The position numbers and the translations under genes were made by a program. Below, one piece after another: positions 1-11,479 of a stretch of DNA of 64,000 nucleotides. Position 1 is the first letter of the stretch; every line of letters begins with the position of its first letter. The notes under the pieces are model-generated. The model was not told the DNA's origin. It saw only the letters and a list, made by a program, of their open reading frames with translations, and ran no database searches. Origin of the DNA: Hippophae tibetana (taxonomy: Eukaryota > Streptophyta > Magnoliopsida > Rosales > Elaeagnaceae); the NCBI GenBank assembly GCA_037013495.1, contig CM072810.1, positions 21,893,343 through 21,957,342 of the forward strand. The letters are read 5' to 3'.

Positions 1-170
1 GGGCAAGTATCCCGATTGATAGAGGTATTTATGTTTATATTGTATATCAAGTTGTATATTGTTTATCCTATTGAGAAGATTGTTTGTTGTTGAGTGGTTA
101 CCATAAGCAACCTAAGAATGTTACCACATAGGCAAGGGTTCTATGTGGATTTATCTCATTACTTGTTATA
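1..170. other. Unassigned flank left of solo LTR
   Basis: AT-rich sequence with no recognisable coding frame. It joins the sequence after 2153 once the solo LTR is removed, so it is the left half of an older unidentified locus. Confidence 0.4.
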
Positions 171-175
171 TTATG
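171..175. repeat. Target-site duplication TTATG (left copy)
   Basis: TTATG directly precedes the LTR and recurs at 2149-2153 directly after it. A perfect 5-bp duplication is the signature of LTR-retrotransposon integration. Confidence 0.85.
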
Positions 176-2148
176 TGTTGTCTCTTTAGGAGAACATAAA
201 ACGTGCAAGAATACACGGTCACAAGTAATAAAATTTGATAAGTAAGTTATCGTTCCCACGGAGATTTGTTACTACAGTTTGTTGAGTATTAAAATTATTT
301 TGTTCTGATTTTATCCAAAACGATCGTTGATTTGTAAAAAGTAAAAGAGTTTAATAACAAAATAAAAGAAATCTAGGATTGTAGTTTTTCATCAAATTAA
401 TCCACTCGAATCATTTTATTTTCTTTTGATTTATATTTTTTTTAGTACATTTAATTTGTCAACCGAAAACTTCTAATTTTATCCATACATCTCTTCCGAG
501 CTCCGTATAAACACACCTCGTTAAATTAATTTACTATATTCCTATGAGAATTAAATTCACCGAGATTCATTACGTTCTAAGTTCTCAAATGGCCACACAT
601 ACAATTAGGGTATATTCATATCCTTCATCATACATGTCATTCTATCTATAAGCAATATACACAAAAATGCCTCTTCCAAGTTTATTTAAGTGCCACGGAT
701 CATTTGATAAAATTCGTAAATAATCAAAAGCATTAAGCACAAAATAGAATAAACAAATCGAACATCTTATAAATCTTTCAAAAATAATTAAAATCAAAGC
801 ATCCTAAATTTAGATAAATTGCAACCCTAGAAAAATTAAATTACTTCATAAATTAAAATTTAAAATTACAACAGTTAAGGAAAATAAGATGAAGAACAAA
901 GAAAAATTAAATCATTTCGTATCGTAAATATTTTGCGCACGCAAAACACAACAAAAGCCAAAAATGGCTTCTGCGTGTTCCATAGTCCACCCCCGAATAC
1001 TACTAAAAATCTCAAATTCTAAACTCTAAAAAAAAAACTCTTTACTCTATCATACTATCCCCTATTTATAACATCAAATTTCTAAAACAAATACATTAAA
1101 AAATATTTTTTTTAATAACACGCAGGAGACAGAGAAGTGTGGGGAAAATAATAAATTAATACGTATGGGGGGACAAAACTGGTATCGAAAATGTTATTTT
1201 AATTCACGCGTGAAAGACAAAGTAGAGGCGCCGTTTCGATTTTTTTTAATTCAATCTACGTGTTAGCGTCTGATTCGTTGCAAGAAATGATGGGACACGT
1301 GGCAGCATATTATTGGATATCAAGGACAGGCGCACGATATATTGTCACACGGGATTGGGGCGCGAGAAACGTGGGGACAACTGCTGAGATGGGTGCATTA
1401 TTCTGTGCTTTTGCGTTCACCTAAACCTACCATGTGGTAGCACATGATTTGCTAAAGGGAAATGTGGGACACGTGGCAGACTTTAAATGGTTGGAGGGAA
1501 CGATTGCACGTGGTTCTACCGCATGTGATCACGCCCTTTGGCAGACGCGTAACTGACACGTGGGCCCCACCCTGCACGCCGGCCTGCGCGGCAGGTAGGC
1601 CCCATTGGCGCGCCGAGCCGCGTAAACCCTAAAATTCGTGTTCACTCTCTTTTGTCGCGCTTGCAATCCATGCACCTCATCGTATCCGTTGATTGTCTGA
1701 TCGAACGATCAGTGTCGCCCGTAAATAATGGTGCACGTGGCTTCCTTTTCCTACAAAGAATATAAATTTCCTTAATTGAATTTTTACCCACAAATTTAAT
1801 TCAAATTATATTTTAAACTTTCTTTAATTACAATTCAGCCCTTTTCTAATTTAAATTAAATTCTAAAATTTTATTAATTAAAATTAAGCCCAATATTAAT
1901 TTAAATTATATTTTAGACTTTTATAAATTGCAATTAAGCAATCTTTTATTTGAAATTAGATTTTTGGACATAAATTTGCAATTGAGTACGTTTTCGATTC
2001 AATTTATTTAATTTTCTTAAAAATATATTCCTTAACACATAAAGAGAAAATACTAATTTATTAAACTAAAATTAACTAAAAATGTGAAGAACATAGCAAT
2101 TATAATTAATAAAATAGATGAAAATAATTATATAAAATACAGTTATCA
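176..2148 (-). mobile_element. Solo LTR, family F1 (Tat/Ogre-like gypsy type)
   Basis: Read on the minus strand this starts TGATAACTG and ends GACAACA, so it has TG...CA tips. It is bounded by a perfect TTATG duplication and has no internal domain, so it is a solo LTR of about 1.97 kb left by LTR-LTR recombination. The minus-strand 3' end carries the same motif as the copies ending at 45,829 and 57,529: a 'gggaacgat' block, then 'acttgtgaccgtgt', then 'cttgcacg'. The middle is less AT-rich than the surroundings and rich in CACGTG cores. Assignment to the Tat/Ogre lineage rests on similarity of this U5 end to the F2, F3 and F4 LTRs here and is an inference. Confidence 0.85.
1290..1745 (-). promoter_or_regulatory. 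G-box/ABRE cluster in F1 LTR
   Basis: CACGTGG or CACGTGGC occurs at about 1296, 1470, 1507, 1557 and 1734, with a further AACGTGGG near 1368. These match the G-box/ABRE core bound by plant bZIP and bHLH factors. They lie in the part of the LTR that should be the U3 promoter. Related clusters occur in the two other F1 LTRs. Function in ABA or stress response is known for such motifs in general; activity here is inferred. Confidence 0.6.
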
Positions 2149-2153
2149 TTATG
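2149..2153. repeat. Target-site duplication TTATG (right copy)
   Basis: Matches 171-175 exactly and follows the LTR tip GTTATCA directly. Confidence 0.85.
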
Positions 2154-2849
2154 TATGATTGCATACTGTGAGAGTACAATCATCATTTATCAATATGTTC
2201 AGACATATGAGATCTTGAAGTGATTGTAAATCATTTATAGTATTTCTAGTATATATTCATGATTCACATGTTGTGCGATATGTTTTCTATATATGCATGT
2301 TGCTAGTCTGGATAGAAGCTTGTCAGGTATACCGTTACTAGTGTGTTTACCACATATTACTTTTTCTTATCTACTAGTTGTTTTAGTGGAGTGTTGAATT
2401 AAGAATGTTGTTTTTATTGTAATTACGTTATGCTATCTACTTAATTCACTTTGTAGGACCTGTTGAATCGAGTTAGAATAGAGCTTATAAAAAATTTGAT
2501 GGGTTGATATTTTCACCCCTCATCTAGGTTCTAAATGCCTATTTGGATAAGAAGTTCAATTGATCTAAGTGAAATTATTCTGACATATGAAACTCTCATG
2601 CATGAAGCTCAATGTTCTTCAAGAATAATAATAATCTTTCAATGAAGAAATAATTTCTTGAATGATATGTAATTGGTCAATTTTATTATCACAAAATTCT
2701 CTAAATATTAAGTGTAGAAAATAATATAATTTTTTATATCTTGGCCGATAATTTTTTTTGGGTGAGGGGGATATGTTGTTTTAATTAGTCTCTAAAATAA
2801 TATTACTCCTAATCCTTAATAACTTCCAAAGTCCTTCACAAAATCCAAC
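2154..2849. other. Unassigned AT-rich spacer
   Basis: No coding frame, LTR tip or tandem array was recognised. It may be the right half of the locus interrupted by the F1 insertion. Confidence 0.35.
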
Positions 2850-4158
2850 TGTGTGCTAATTAAGGAGAATCCAATCCCCACACTCTTCTTCCTCTATCAC
2901 ACTGCACATGAGAATCCCATCCCATTGTGAGTGTATAATTTAATCCAATTAATTTTTGTTTAATCCAATTTGATAATTACTAAGATATCTTTTTTATTCC
3001 ACAAACTTTCAATGTCTACCAAACATTTAAATTTTATATTTTAATATTTTAATTAGTTTATATAATTTAGTCTAATTAAATAATATATAATTAATCTACA
3101 ATGATTAAATAGTTAGGCCAAAATTAATATTTTACCCTTACATATTTATTGATATTTTAGACCCTTATAAAAATTTACTAATCGATTAATATGCATTTTG
3201 ATCACATAAATAAATAAATCTAAATTAATTATTCATTTTTATTTTGAAAGCAATATTATTTATTTGTTGTCAAGGAGCAAACTTTGAGATTGATGAAATT
3301 ATGATTTCAAACTTAAATAAAGATTTGATACATTAGTTATTTTTTTAATTAATTATTAATCTTTATTAATTGGAGAATTACTTTACTATAAACCTGAGAC
3401 TGAATTCTTGAATATCTCATCTGATATTTACCCAAGCAATCCTCAATCCTCTACAACTAGTTCGTAATACAACAATGATCACGAAGTTTGTTTTACCCTT
3501 TCTATTACATATTTTCCTTTAGTACCAAGATATATATGAATAACTATCAATAATCATATTATATATTATACATAGTTACCTATGCTTTGGATTTCTAAAT
3601 AAGGAAATTGCTATCTACTATATATGAAAGGATAAAGTGAAGTCCACATCTTATGAAATAACCTTTCATCCCACCATAAATGATAAGATACTAAGATAAA
3701 AGGCATCTTATGCCACTAGTATAAGTATTATAGAATAAGTCATACATACCAAGGTGCTACAACACGGGGTCACCTAAATCACTTAGGATTAAGATCATCC
3801 CACACATGGTCATTGAGTGACATATAGAAACATTTGCATGTAAATGGATATTAAAAGTGTTTATAATATGCATGGTCTAGTTATGTATAATCAACTATGA
3901 TACAAAGTTCTCCCAACTAGATGTCTCCACATTCGTTACCAAGATAAAGGGTCACTCTATTCCAAGTAGATATGGATCGTACTAATGATTTGCCTAAAGA
4001 CCCTTTAATAAACTTTAATTAATGGTCATGGAATACTTTGATTATATCACTTAAATTAATCATCTTGTATATACTTTGATGTATTTAGTTTTAAGTAAAC
4101 ATGAATAGTTATGTATTTTAAACGATTTATTTGAAGAATACAATTCAATTAGTACACA
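2850..4158 (-). mobile_element. 3' LTR/UTR of copia-0 (approximate left end)
   Basis: This lies downstream (minus strand) of the copia-0 RNase H and directly after a purine tract. On the minus strand it begins TGTGTACT. It contains no coding frame. No second copy of the LTR was found in the window, so the left boundary is a guess, and the span may mix LTR with older sequence. Confidence 0.45.
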
Positions 4159-4170
4159 ATCTCTCACTAG
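4159..4170 (-). promoter_or_regulatory. Polypurine tract of copia-0
   Basis: The minus strand reads 'agtgagagat' before 'tgtgtact'. Copia elements commonly carry an 'agtgggaga' type tract before the 3' LTR, where plus-strand DNA synthesis is primed. One base departs from that pattern. Confidence 0.5.
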
Positions 4171-4242
4171 GTCTTATGAAAATGAGATATATCTTTCAAC
4201 CTAACCTTTCTAGTTGACCCTTAAAACCCTTTTTATGTAGTG

Positions 4243-4974
4243 TATAGAGGTGTTAAATAAGCTAGGCTGGCTTAGATTGCTTAAACTTAACTCAACTCTC
4301 ATCTCATTTTTATAAAACTCGAAATCACAAACTATAAAATTTCTTAGAAATTAGACTTATAGAGATTTATAATGATATATAAAATAATACATAATATTTT
4401 TTGAGTTAGTCTATTTTATATTTCAAAAATATTTAGTAGAATCTGAATAGTATTCAATAAAATGAGCATAATTCTCTAAAAACACTTAAATTTTTAAAAT
4501 GTAATTTTTTTTTTATAAAATAGACTATTTGATATTTTCATTTATTGTAAATTAATACGATTTAAATTTTAAAATTGAGTCAATGATAATCTCTCTAACC
4601 TCGATTATATTGTGTATATTTTTTTAAGTTACTCTTTTATCTTGAAATTTTATATTTATTGGAATATTCTAATATAAATTTTATTTTATTTTCAAAAGAT
4701 CAATCTGTTTACTAATTTGATTGTTAATATTAGCATTTTTGTCAATGATTATAATTAAGAATTACATTTTGATATCTTATTCACTTATCTTTTATTTATT
4801 AGTTTTTTAATTTAACATGTCTTTGTCAAATTAGCTAGTGAGCTACTCATGACCTCAAGTGAGTTTCTCATTTAAGTTCATGAGTTAAGTGAGCTAGCCT
4901 TTTTTAGCTCATGTGCTCAATGGGCTAACTTTAAATGCATTGAGTTGAGCCGAGTAACTCGTTTAACATCTCTA
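4243..4974. mobile_element. Non-autonomous inverted-repeat element (MITE/hAT-like)
   Basis: The left end reads TAGAGGTGTTAAA and the right end read on the other strand TAGAGATGTTAAA; similarity continues inward over roughly 50 bases with mismatches. GTAGTG flanks it at 4237-4242 and 4975-4980. The interior (about 0.73 kb) has no coding frame. It splits the 3' end of the copia-0 polyprotein, since copia sequence resumes on both sides. The 6-bp duplication does not identify the superfamily; an 8-bp hAT site with two mismatches is possible. Confidence 0.65.
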
Positions 4975-4980
4975 GTAGTG

Positions 4981-5503
4981 CCTTGGTAAACATGCCACCT
5001 TGGTTTTCCTTTCACGTTATCTTCATGACTATTATATCTTCTTGATGTATAATCTCTCATATTAAAAGATACTTGCATTCTATATACTTTCTTCATTTTT
5101 GGCATTTTGGTTCTTTTTAATTAGTCACTGCCTCACCGTTATCATAATAGTGTAAGTGGTTGGTCCATGTTTGGAAAAACTTCTAAATTTTCCAAGAAAT
5201 TACAGAGCCATACGTATTCTTTTGCTACTTCAAAAATTTCAATACATTTGGCCTTCATTGTTGAATTAGATATACATTATTATTTTATGCTCCCCTATAC
5301 CATGGCTCATCCCCTAAGGGTAAACACTGACCTATACATTGATTTTCAAGAATCCATGTATGCTTGAAAGGTAGAGTTTGTGTATCGTATGGGATCAAAT
5401 CTCCATTAGAATAGACTAGCATATAATTCCTTATTCTTATAAATACTTGAGGATACACTTGACTGCAACCCAATGATCCAATCCTAGGTTGGACTGATTT
5501 CAA
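4981..5503 (-). pseudogene. Copia-0 RNase H (broken)
   Basis: Decayed RNase H domain of a Ty1-copia polyprotein. The minus-strand frame at 5285-5503 carries the region after the reverse transcriptase, recognisable from 'HW' and 'YL' type spacing and the residues following it, and the frame at 5500-5700 gives 'YAMLSTRSHICYSIGIVS', the usual '(Y)AM..TRPDI..AVG.VS' block just before RNase H. Several frame changes and stops prevent expression. The MITE-like element lies immediately downstream. It is a fossil belonging to the same element as the RT and integrase to its right. Confidence 0.75.
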
Positions 5504-6420
5504 CTAACTATGCCAATGGAATAGCATATATGAGACCTAGTAGATAACATGGCATACATTATAATTTTAACTACTACTGCATATGATAAATGTCTCATGT
5601 CATCTATCTCTTGCGGTGTCTTCACACATTGCTCCTTAGATAGGGTAATTTCATGTAGGTAAGGTAGCTTTCTAGAATTATGCATTGAAAAAATTGACAA
5701 TATATTATCTATATATAATGCTTGAGACTGGGCTAAGAACTTATTCTTATGATTATGAATGATTTGTATGCCTAGATCATAGCTTGCCTCTCAAAATTCC
5801 TTCATCTGGAACTACTTAGCCTGCCATTGCTTTACATCTCATATAATTTTACACTAATTTTAATAAGTACAATATCATCTATGTAAAGTGCTAGTAATAA
5901 CACTTTTCCATCCTTGATGAGTTTGTAAACACTAAGCTCATCAAGGTTCTGCTCAAAGTCATATGTTTCCACAGTTTTCTCTAATATAATTTTCCATGAT
6001 CCTTGAGGCGTTCTTGAGTCCATAAATGAACCTCTTAAGCTTGCAAACCTTTTTACTCTTGGCCTTCCACCATAAACCACTATGGTTAGACTATATAGAT
6101 GGTCTCCTCAAAATAGCCATTAAATAATATTGTCTTGACATCCATTTTTCAAATCTCATAATTGAGAGTTTTTACTATAGACAAGAGTATCTAAATGGAT
6201 TTAAGCATTGCTATTGGTGAGAAGGTATAGTAAACCCATTCCTTTTGTGTAAAACCTTGTATCACTATCCTAGATTTAAAAGTCTTCGCTTTTCCATCCC
6301 TTCATTTGTTTTCCTATTGTAGAGTCATTTGAACCCAATAGGTCTCACCTCATCAAGCATGTCTATAAGTTCCCAAACATAGTTGGAATATATTGATTTC
6401 ATCTCATGATTCACAACCAT
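5504..6420 (-). pseudogene. Copia-0 reverse transcriptase (broken)
   Basis: Ty1-copia reverse transcriptase remnant. The minus-strand frame at 5832-6080 contains 'LYIDDIVLI', the catalytic F/Y-x-D-D box, preceded by a degenerate copy of the 'SLYGLKQ.PR.W' block and of the 'CVYK' block. The frame at 5500-5700 carries the end of the domain. Upstream pieces, toward 6420, include the beginning of the RT with the motif that introduces pol in copia elements. Both catalytic aspartates remain, but frameshifts and stops break the frame repeatedly, so this is a pseudogene. Confidence 0.8.
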
Positions 6421-7480
6421 AATCCATTTATCTTTGACAATGTTATCTATTGCTTGTTTATAAGCCAATGTGTCACTACATGACTATCTAACACAACAAT
6501 TTATGACTCACTAATTCCTGTGTATCGATTAGGCACTATAATAACACCTTCACCATGATGAAGTTATGGTGGATTTTGACTATGGATTGTGGTTTTCTAG
6601 TTTGATCAAGCATCAATATTGGAATGTGTTGGTTGTTTGATCCCATCATACTCCAATTCCTTGAGAACTACTTTGCTTTAAGGCTTGTTATTGTTCACAT
6701 ATTCCTCCTTAAGAAATATGGCATTTTTTTGACACAAACACCATCCTAACTATTACAGAACATATCTCATTTTGTTTCTTTACAATATCCAACAAGCATA
6801 CATATTTTTGATCTTAGATTTAACCTCCCAAACTTCTCTTTAAGTATATTTTTTGGTTCACATCCCACCCATAGTTCCATAAGGGAAAATTTTGAATGAA
6901 CCATATTTAGCATGTATGCCATTATCCCTAGAACGATATAAATAGTGATGCGTAGCTCATCATTGACCTTACCATCTCAAACAATGTGTTGTTTTTCCTT
7001 TCTATAGTACCATTTTATCACAATGTACCAAGTACTATGAGTTATAAGATTATCTTATGCTATAACAAATGGTCCTCGAGCTCCTTGTCAAGGTATTCCT
7101 TACCACAATCCCATTAGTTTCAATGCAAAACTCCTAAACCTTTTCAAATGTTCCTGAAATCTATTGCATTAGGTAAGTATGCCCATATCTTGAATAGTCG
7201 TCTATGAAAGTGTCAAAGTATTCACATCCACCTCTTGCTTGGATACTCACAGGTCCACAAACTTTTGAGTGTACAAGTTTGAGTGGTTCTGTAGCTCTAT
7301 GTCCCTTTGCCAAAAAGGATCCCTAGGTCATTTTGATTTATACACAAGATTCATAAACTAGAACAGTACCAACACTTAGTTATCTCAAAAGACCTTCATT
7401 GATAAGTCTTTGAATCCTATCAAAGCTAATATGGCCAAGCCTTAGATACCACAAGTAGGTATCAAAATTAAGAGAGTTTT
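6421..7480 (-). pseudogene. Copia-0 integrase and GAG-pre-integrase (broken)
   Basis: Integrase region of the same element. Near 7380-7450 the minus strand encodes 'LWYLRLGHIS' followed by 'IQRLI', the H...H zinc-binding part of the GAG-pre-integrase domain. At 7150-7220 it encodes a degenerate 'DDYSRYGH.YL' segment, the first catalytic aspartate region of copia integrases. Stops and frameshifts occur throughout. No gag or protease was recognised further right, so the element is 5'-truncated at about 7480. Confidence 0.75.
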
Positions 7481-8429
7481 TTTTCCTTTTAGGTTTAGGT
7501 TATTCCATTGTGAATATTTTAGTTTAGAATCAGGTTAGACTTTGGGTTTAATTGATATAGGTCATTCTCAAAAAAATTCGTATAACTAGATGTTTATTTT
7601 TTTGTAAATAGTCACTCATTATTATATAATGAAATTTTATAACTGTTGGAGAATGTATCAAATTTAAAGATAAAGTAGAAAGATGTAATAAATGTGTCAT
7701 TAATGATCCTTAAGGTGTGTATTCCAATTCACATAAATGTATATATAAACACACACACATGCATGTGCACACACACACACATATGTATGTGTGTGTGTGT
7801 GTATAGTATACATACACGTGGTAATTATATAAGGGGGTTCACATGAACTTACAAGGATATGTTCTAAAATATACATTAAATAGGCATAAATTATAGAATA
7901 CACTTGGTCTTCACCCAGATAGTACTTATGCGAATTCGGTCTCCTCCTCGACAATACACACCATGATCTAGACTTTTCTTCGACGTAAATATGTAAGACA
8001 CATCCAAACATTTAGTCCCCTACTCTTTCAGTTAAGACGCTACAATTAAGGTGGAAGAGTGTTCAATTCATTTGGATCATAGTCCTTATTCATGCACGTC
8101 TTACTCATACCTTGATATGTGTGTGTTTGTTCAATTTTTGAATTCAAAACATTTGGCAGGAGATGGGAAAGTATAAATATGGGTCAACAATCCCTAGGAT
8201 CTCATTTACCATCACTTTCTACCAGCTCGGCTTGCAAAACATCTCTCGGTCACTTTTCCTTAATGTTCGATTTCTTCGGACTAGTTGTTTCTATTTTCTA
8301 CATGAACCTTTTCCTTTTAAGCCCAACGATAAGCGCTTAGTAATATCGAAGTACTTATATCAAACTTGTCTCCTTACTTTCTTTACCTCTTTTCAGATAA
8401 GTTAACCTCGAGTATAGAATCCTAAAATA
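7481..8429. other. Non-coding interval with a microsatellite
   Basis: No coding sequence was recognised. It holds the CA/TG tract at 7746-7803 and otherwise mixed AT-rich DNA. The short open frames here lack any family resemblance. Confidence 0.4.
7746..7803. repeat. Compound (CA)n/(TG)n microsatellite
   Basis: Runs of CA dinucleotides are followed by TG dinucleotides, so the tract is partly self-complementary and could fold into a hairpin. It likely varies in length between individuals. Confidence 0.8.
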
Positions 8430-9881
8430 AGCATGGTTGGTAAGAAAATATGGTTCCGACGATGTTTAGGTTATTAGAAAATAGTTTTTAAAACTAAAAA
8501 CAATAAAAATCAAATTTTTTGGTATTTTTATATTTCAAAAAAGAAAAATTAAAAGAACTAAATATAAATAATGATAATTAATTAAATAAGATTTGGTAGC
8601 TAAAAAGATATTTGAGAAATAATCCAGGGAATACTTAATCCCCCAATTTTCTAAACATGTGAATCACTAAAATCTCCCTAATATATTATGAATAAATTAC
8701 ATGATCAATTGAGTCTAATCTAGCATGTATTCCTCTATCAAGTAAACTACACACCATATAGTAATTAACTTAATCACACTCTCATGTCAATTGAATTTCC
8801 TACTGCTCATTAAGTTCATCAATTATGGATCACATACATAAGAATCATACATCTCTACTTATAAATTATGCATGTTATTTAAATAAGACAAAAATGAAAT
8901 AATTCTCTCAAATCTATTTAATTGACTCTATAGACCAATTGTTGGCTAAATAAGTAATAGCATAAAAATAAGATTAAATAATATAATTAAATTAAAATCA
9001 TAATTGTGGTAAAATATTAGATCATCATATGGTGAAAATTGGGTTCATAAGACCCTGAGATTAATAAATTAACTAGACATAATTTTGTTCATAAAACTCA
9101 TATTTTTCATAAAAAAATACATAAAAATTAATAAAGAAAAAATTAAAAGAAGTAAATCTAATGAATTGTAATACCAATCTTCTCTTGAATATCCACCAAA
9201 ATTATATCTCTTTTAATTGTTTTTGTATCTTTCTCTCTTTTAAGCTCTAAAAATTGATAAAAATTATGTTAATTTCTACTCATTAGGGTTTATGGGGAAA
9301 TTAAAGGGTTAAATATAGCTTAGGTGAAATCTGGACTGTCAGATCAACTTCAAAATAAGGGTTGAGATAAAAACAAGCAATATTAATAGTGCTAACATAT
9401 GAGAGAGTGACAGGTGGCACATAGAATTCATTGGGTCAATCAGAGCGTGATGTGGAGTGTATGGAGTGGCGTATGGGTGGAATGGCTAGACAAATAAGTT
9501 GAAGACGTATGGCGAGGGCATTGACCAAACGGGTCGAAGTCAGGATGAATGCCATGCTGACATATGGCATGACATTGCATCACTCTATACACACAGCTTT
9601 TCGTGATTTGCCTACTCTAATTATGTGGATTTCTCCATTAGCTCCCATACTTGCGTGGAATCCACATGATAGGTTCTGATTGGTCATGCTTTAAAAATTC
9701 ATAAGCAATCCATAAACATTCCAAAAAAATCCCAAAAAATTCAAAAATTATATGTTCACCTGTTTTAACTAAAATGTTTATGTTCTATATATTTTTAACC
9801 CTAAAATACTACTTATTGAATAAAACGAGCAAATATTAAGTAAAAAAGTGCATTGATGACTCTACTTTCGTAGAGTCATCA
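8430..9881 (-). mobile_element. LTR of family F4 (Tat/Athila-like)
   Basis: The right (5' on minus) boundary is sharp: a G-rich polypurine tract at 9882 is followed on the minus strand by TGATGACTCTAC. The segment 8,460-8,850 is repeated in inverted orientation at about 19,630-20,000 and, more diverged, in the same orientation at 11,530-11,720. Its left end has the 'gttcc.acgat' motif shared with the U5 ends of other LTRs in this window. The left boundary is not resolved. No reading frame is present. The tip sequence forms a perfect hairpin. Confidence 0.65.
9854..9881. other. Perfect LTR-tip hairpin
   Basis: TGATGACTCTAC and GTAGAGTCATCA form a perfect 12-bp stem around a TTTC loop, exactly at the F4 LTR tip next to the polypurine tract. 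The F1 LTR at 55,816 begins with a shorter hairpin of the same design. Confidence 0.85.
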
Positions 9882-9896
9882 CACCCCCAAACTTAA
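9882..9896 (-). promoter_or_regulatory. Polypurine tract of F4 element
   Basis: The minus strand reads 'taagtttgggggtg' immediately before the LTR start TGATGAC. G-rich tracts of this kind precede 3' LTRs in the Athila/Tat branch of gypsy elements. Confidence 0.7.
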
Positions 9897-10267
9897 CTCT
9901 TTGCTTATTCTCAAGTAATGTCAAGTCTAACTAAATAAAATGATATGGTAGTATATTCATGAATATATATATCTATTAATACATGCATATTTAGTGAAAA
10001 ATATCTCCCTCAAAAGTCGTGTAATTCTATGACAAGAAGGTTCATATATTCATCAATCAATGTTCCACAAGTATATACAAGGTTTTTGACAAATTGATTC
10101 GTGTGTGTGTGTTGCACATGATATCATCTAATGCACTCATGAAGTTAACCTTTATGAGTGTGCTAATCAATGTAATCTTAGAACAATTCTCATATATATA
10201 TATATATATATAATTAATAAAATCCTATAGGTAGTAACTTTATCTATATTGCATGGATCTATATATC
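9897..10267. other. F4 internal region, non-coding
   Basis: Lies upstream of the F4 polypurine tract on the minus strand. It contains an AT dinucleotide run near 10,192-10,211 and no coding frame. Confidence 0.4.
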
Positions 10268-10905
10268 AATATTATTCGCATGTCATCAACTATTCATACA
10301 ACAATACAAAATAACATAAAATGGGATCAAATCGAAATTCAAATTCTTTTGTATGAAACTTTTCAGTTTGAAGTGTTAGTAGGGTGAGGCTCAATTGTTG
10401 TAATAAAATAGAAGAATTAGGATATGACCAAATAAAATTAGATATGTAAAAGATACATAGTTTTATTGAGATTTTTTTTTAACCAAAAGGAGTCATAAAT
10501 AAGGTATTGTTTATTTTGTCTTTAATGTTATTTTGTATTCTTGTATGAATAGTTGATGACAAGTGAATAATATTGATATGTTGCTCTACATATCAATAAT
10601 ATTCATGTGTCATCAACTATTCATACAACAATACAAAATAATATAAAATGGGATTTAATCAAAATTTAAATTGTTTTATATGAAAATTTTCCATTTCAAG
10701 TGTTTGTTGGGTGAGGCCAAATTTTTGTAATAAAATAGAATAATTGGGATATGACCCAATATAAATTAGATATGTAAAAGATACATAGTTTAATTAGGAT
10801 TTTATTTATTTATTTTTAACGCAACAGAACACCGACATAAATAAGGTATTGTTTATTTGATGTCTTTAGTGTTATTTCCCTATAGATAGGGCAACATAAA
10901 ATAGG
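10268..10905. repeat. Diverged tandem duplication, unit about 327 bp
   Basis: A segment starting 'catgtcatcaactattcat' near 10,280 recurs near 10,606, and both copies continue in parallel through 'aaaagatacatagttt' (10,447 and 10,776) to 'aataaggtattgttta' (10,498 and 10,841). Small indels and substitutions show that the duplication is not recent. No coding sequence. Confidence 0.8.
10530..10639. repeat. Foldback hairpin at the duplication junction
   Basis: Left arm 10,530-10,580 and right arm 10,589-10,639 are near-perfect reverse complements of about 50 bases with an 8-base loop. The right arm is the beginning of the second tandem copy, so the hairpin marks the junction between the repeats. 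Confidence 0.85.
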
Positions 10906-11479
10906 ATCAAATTGAAAAGCACAACATCACATGAGAACACACTCGAATAGACTCGATAGGGTGCCATTAGCCTGTAGCCATACATTGCACATCTGTTGCA
11001 CCAATCGCTAGCCATGGTAGAACATGTCCATCCAGATTCAATTTTTCAACGTTAGTAGTGTAACCAATATCCACGAATCATCCAACAGTGGCACTAGTGG
11101 CTTGGCAGCATGGATTAGTGTTGTTCGGGTCACCCATTTTGCATTATGTGATTGTTTCAACATAATTTACGATATAAAATCGTTACAGATTATAAACATG
11201 ATGAAGAAAAAATCCATAAAATTGAAAATATTTTTTTACAAAATTCACATACCCTCGTATGGGTCAATTTCCTATATGTGATAATATACAAGTGATTATT
11301 AATTTATGAGTAAGAGTTGTATACCTACGATGATTAAATTATTAAGTATTTGAGTATCATACTATGGTCATGCTCACACTATTTAGGTTAAGGAAAATTG
11401 ATTGATAAAATAAATTAAAAATAAAAAAATGTAATATTTACACTAATATCGTCCAACATACCCACAATAAATTCTTTGG
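10906..11479. other. Unassigned non-coding interval
   Basis: AT-rich with a small less AT-rich patch at about 10,910-11,150. An 85-codon open frame at 11,024-11,281 has no recognisable domain and is likely chance. No primer binding site was seen. Confidence 0.35.

Noticed and set aside
7700..8011. 103-codon minus-strand frame with a His/Thr and Cys/Val-rich end
   Set aside because: The striking residues are the translation of the CA/TG microsatellite.
11024..11281. 85-codon plus-strand frame
   Set aside because: No domain, no homologous copy in the window, and normal length for chance in a 64-kb scan.
10905..11400. Possible tRNA-Asp primer site between the two F4 LTR copies
   Set aside because: I looked for the tRNA-Asp or tRNA-Met complement near 11,300-11,480 and found none, so the two LTR copies cannot be confirmed as one element.
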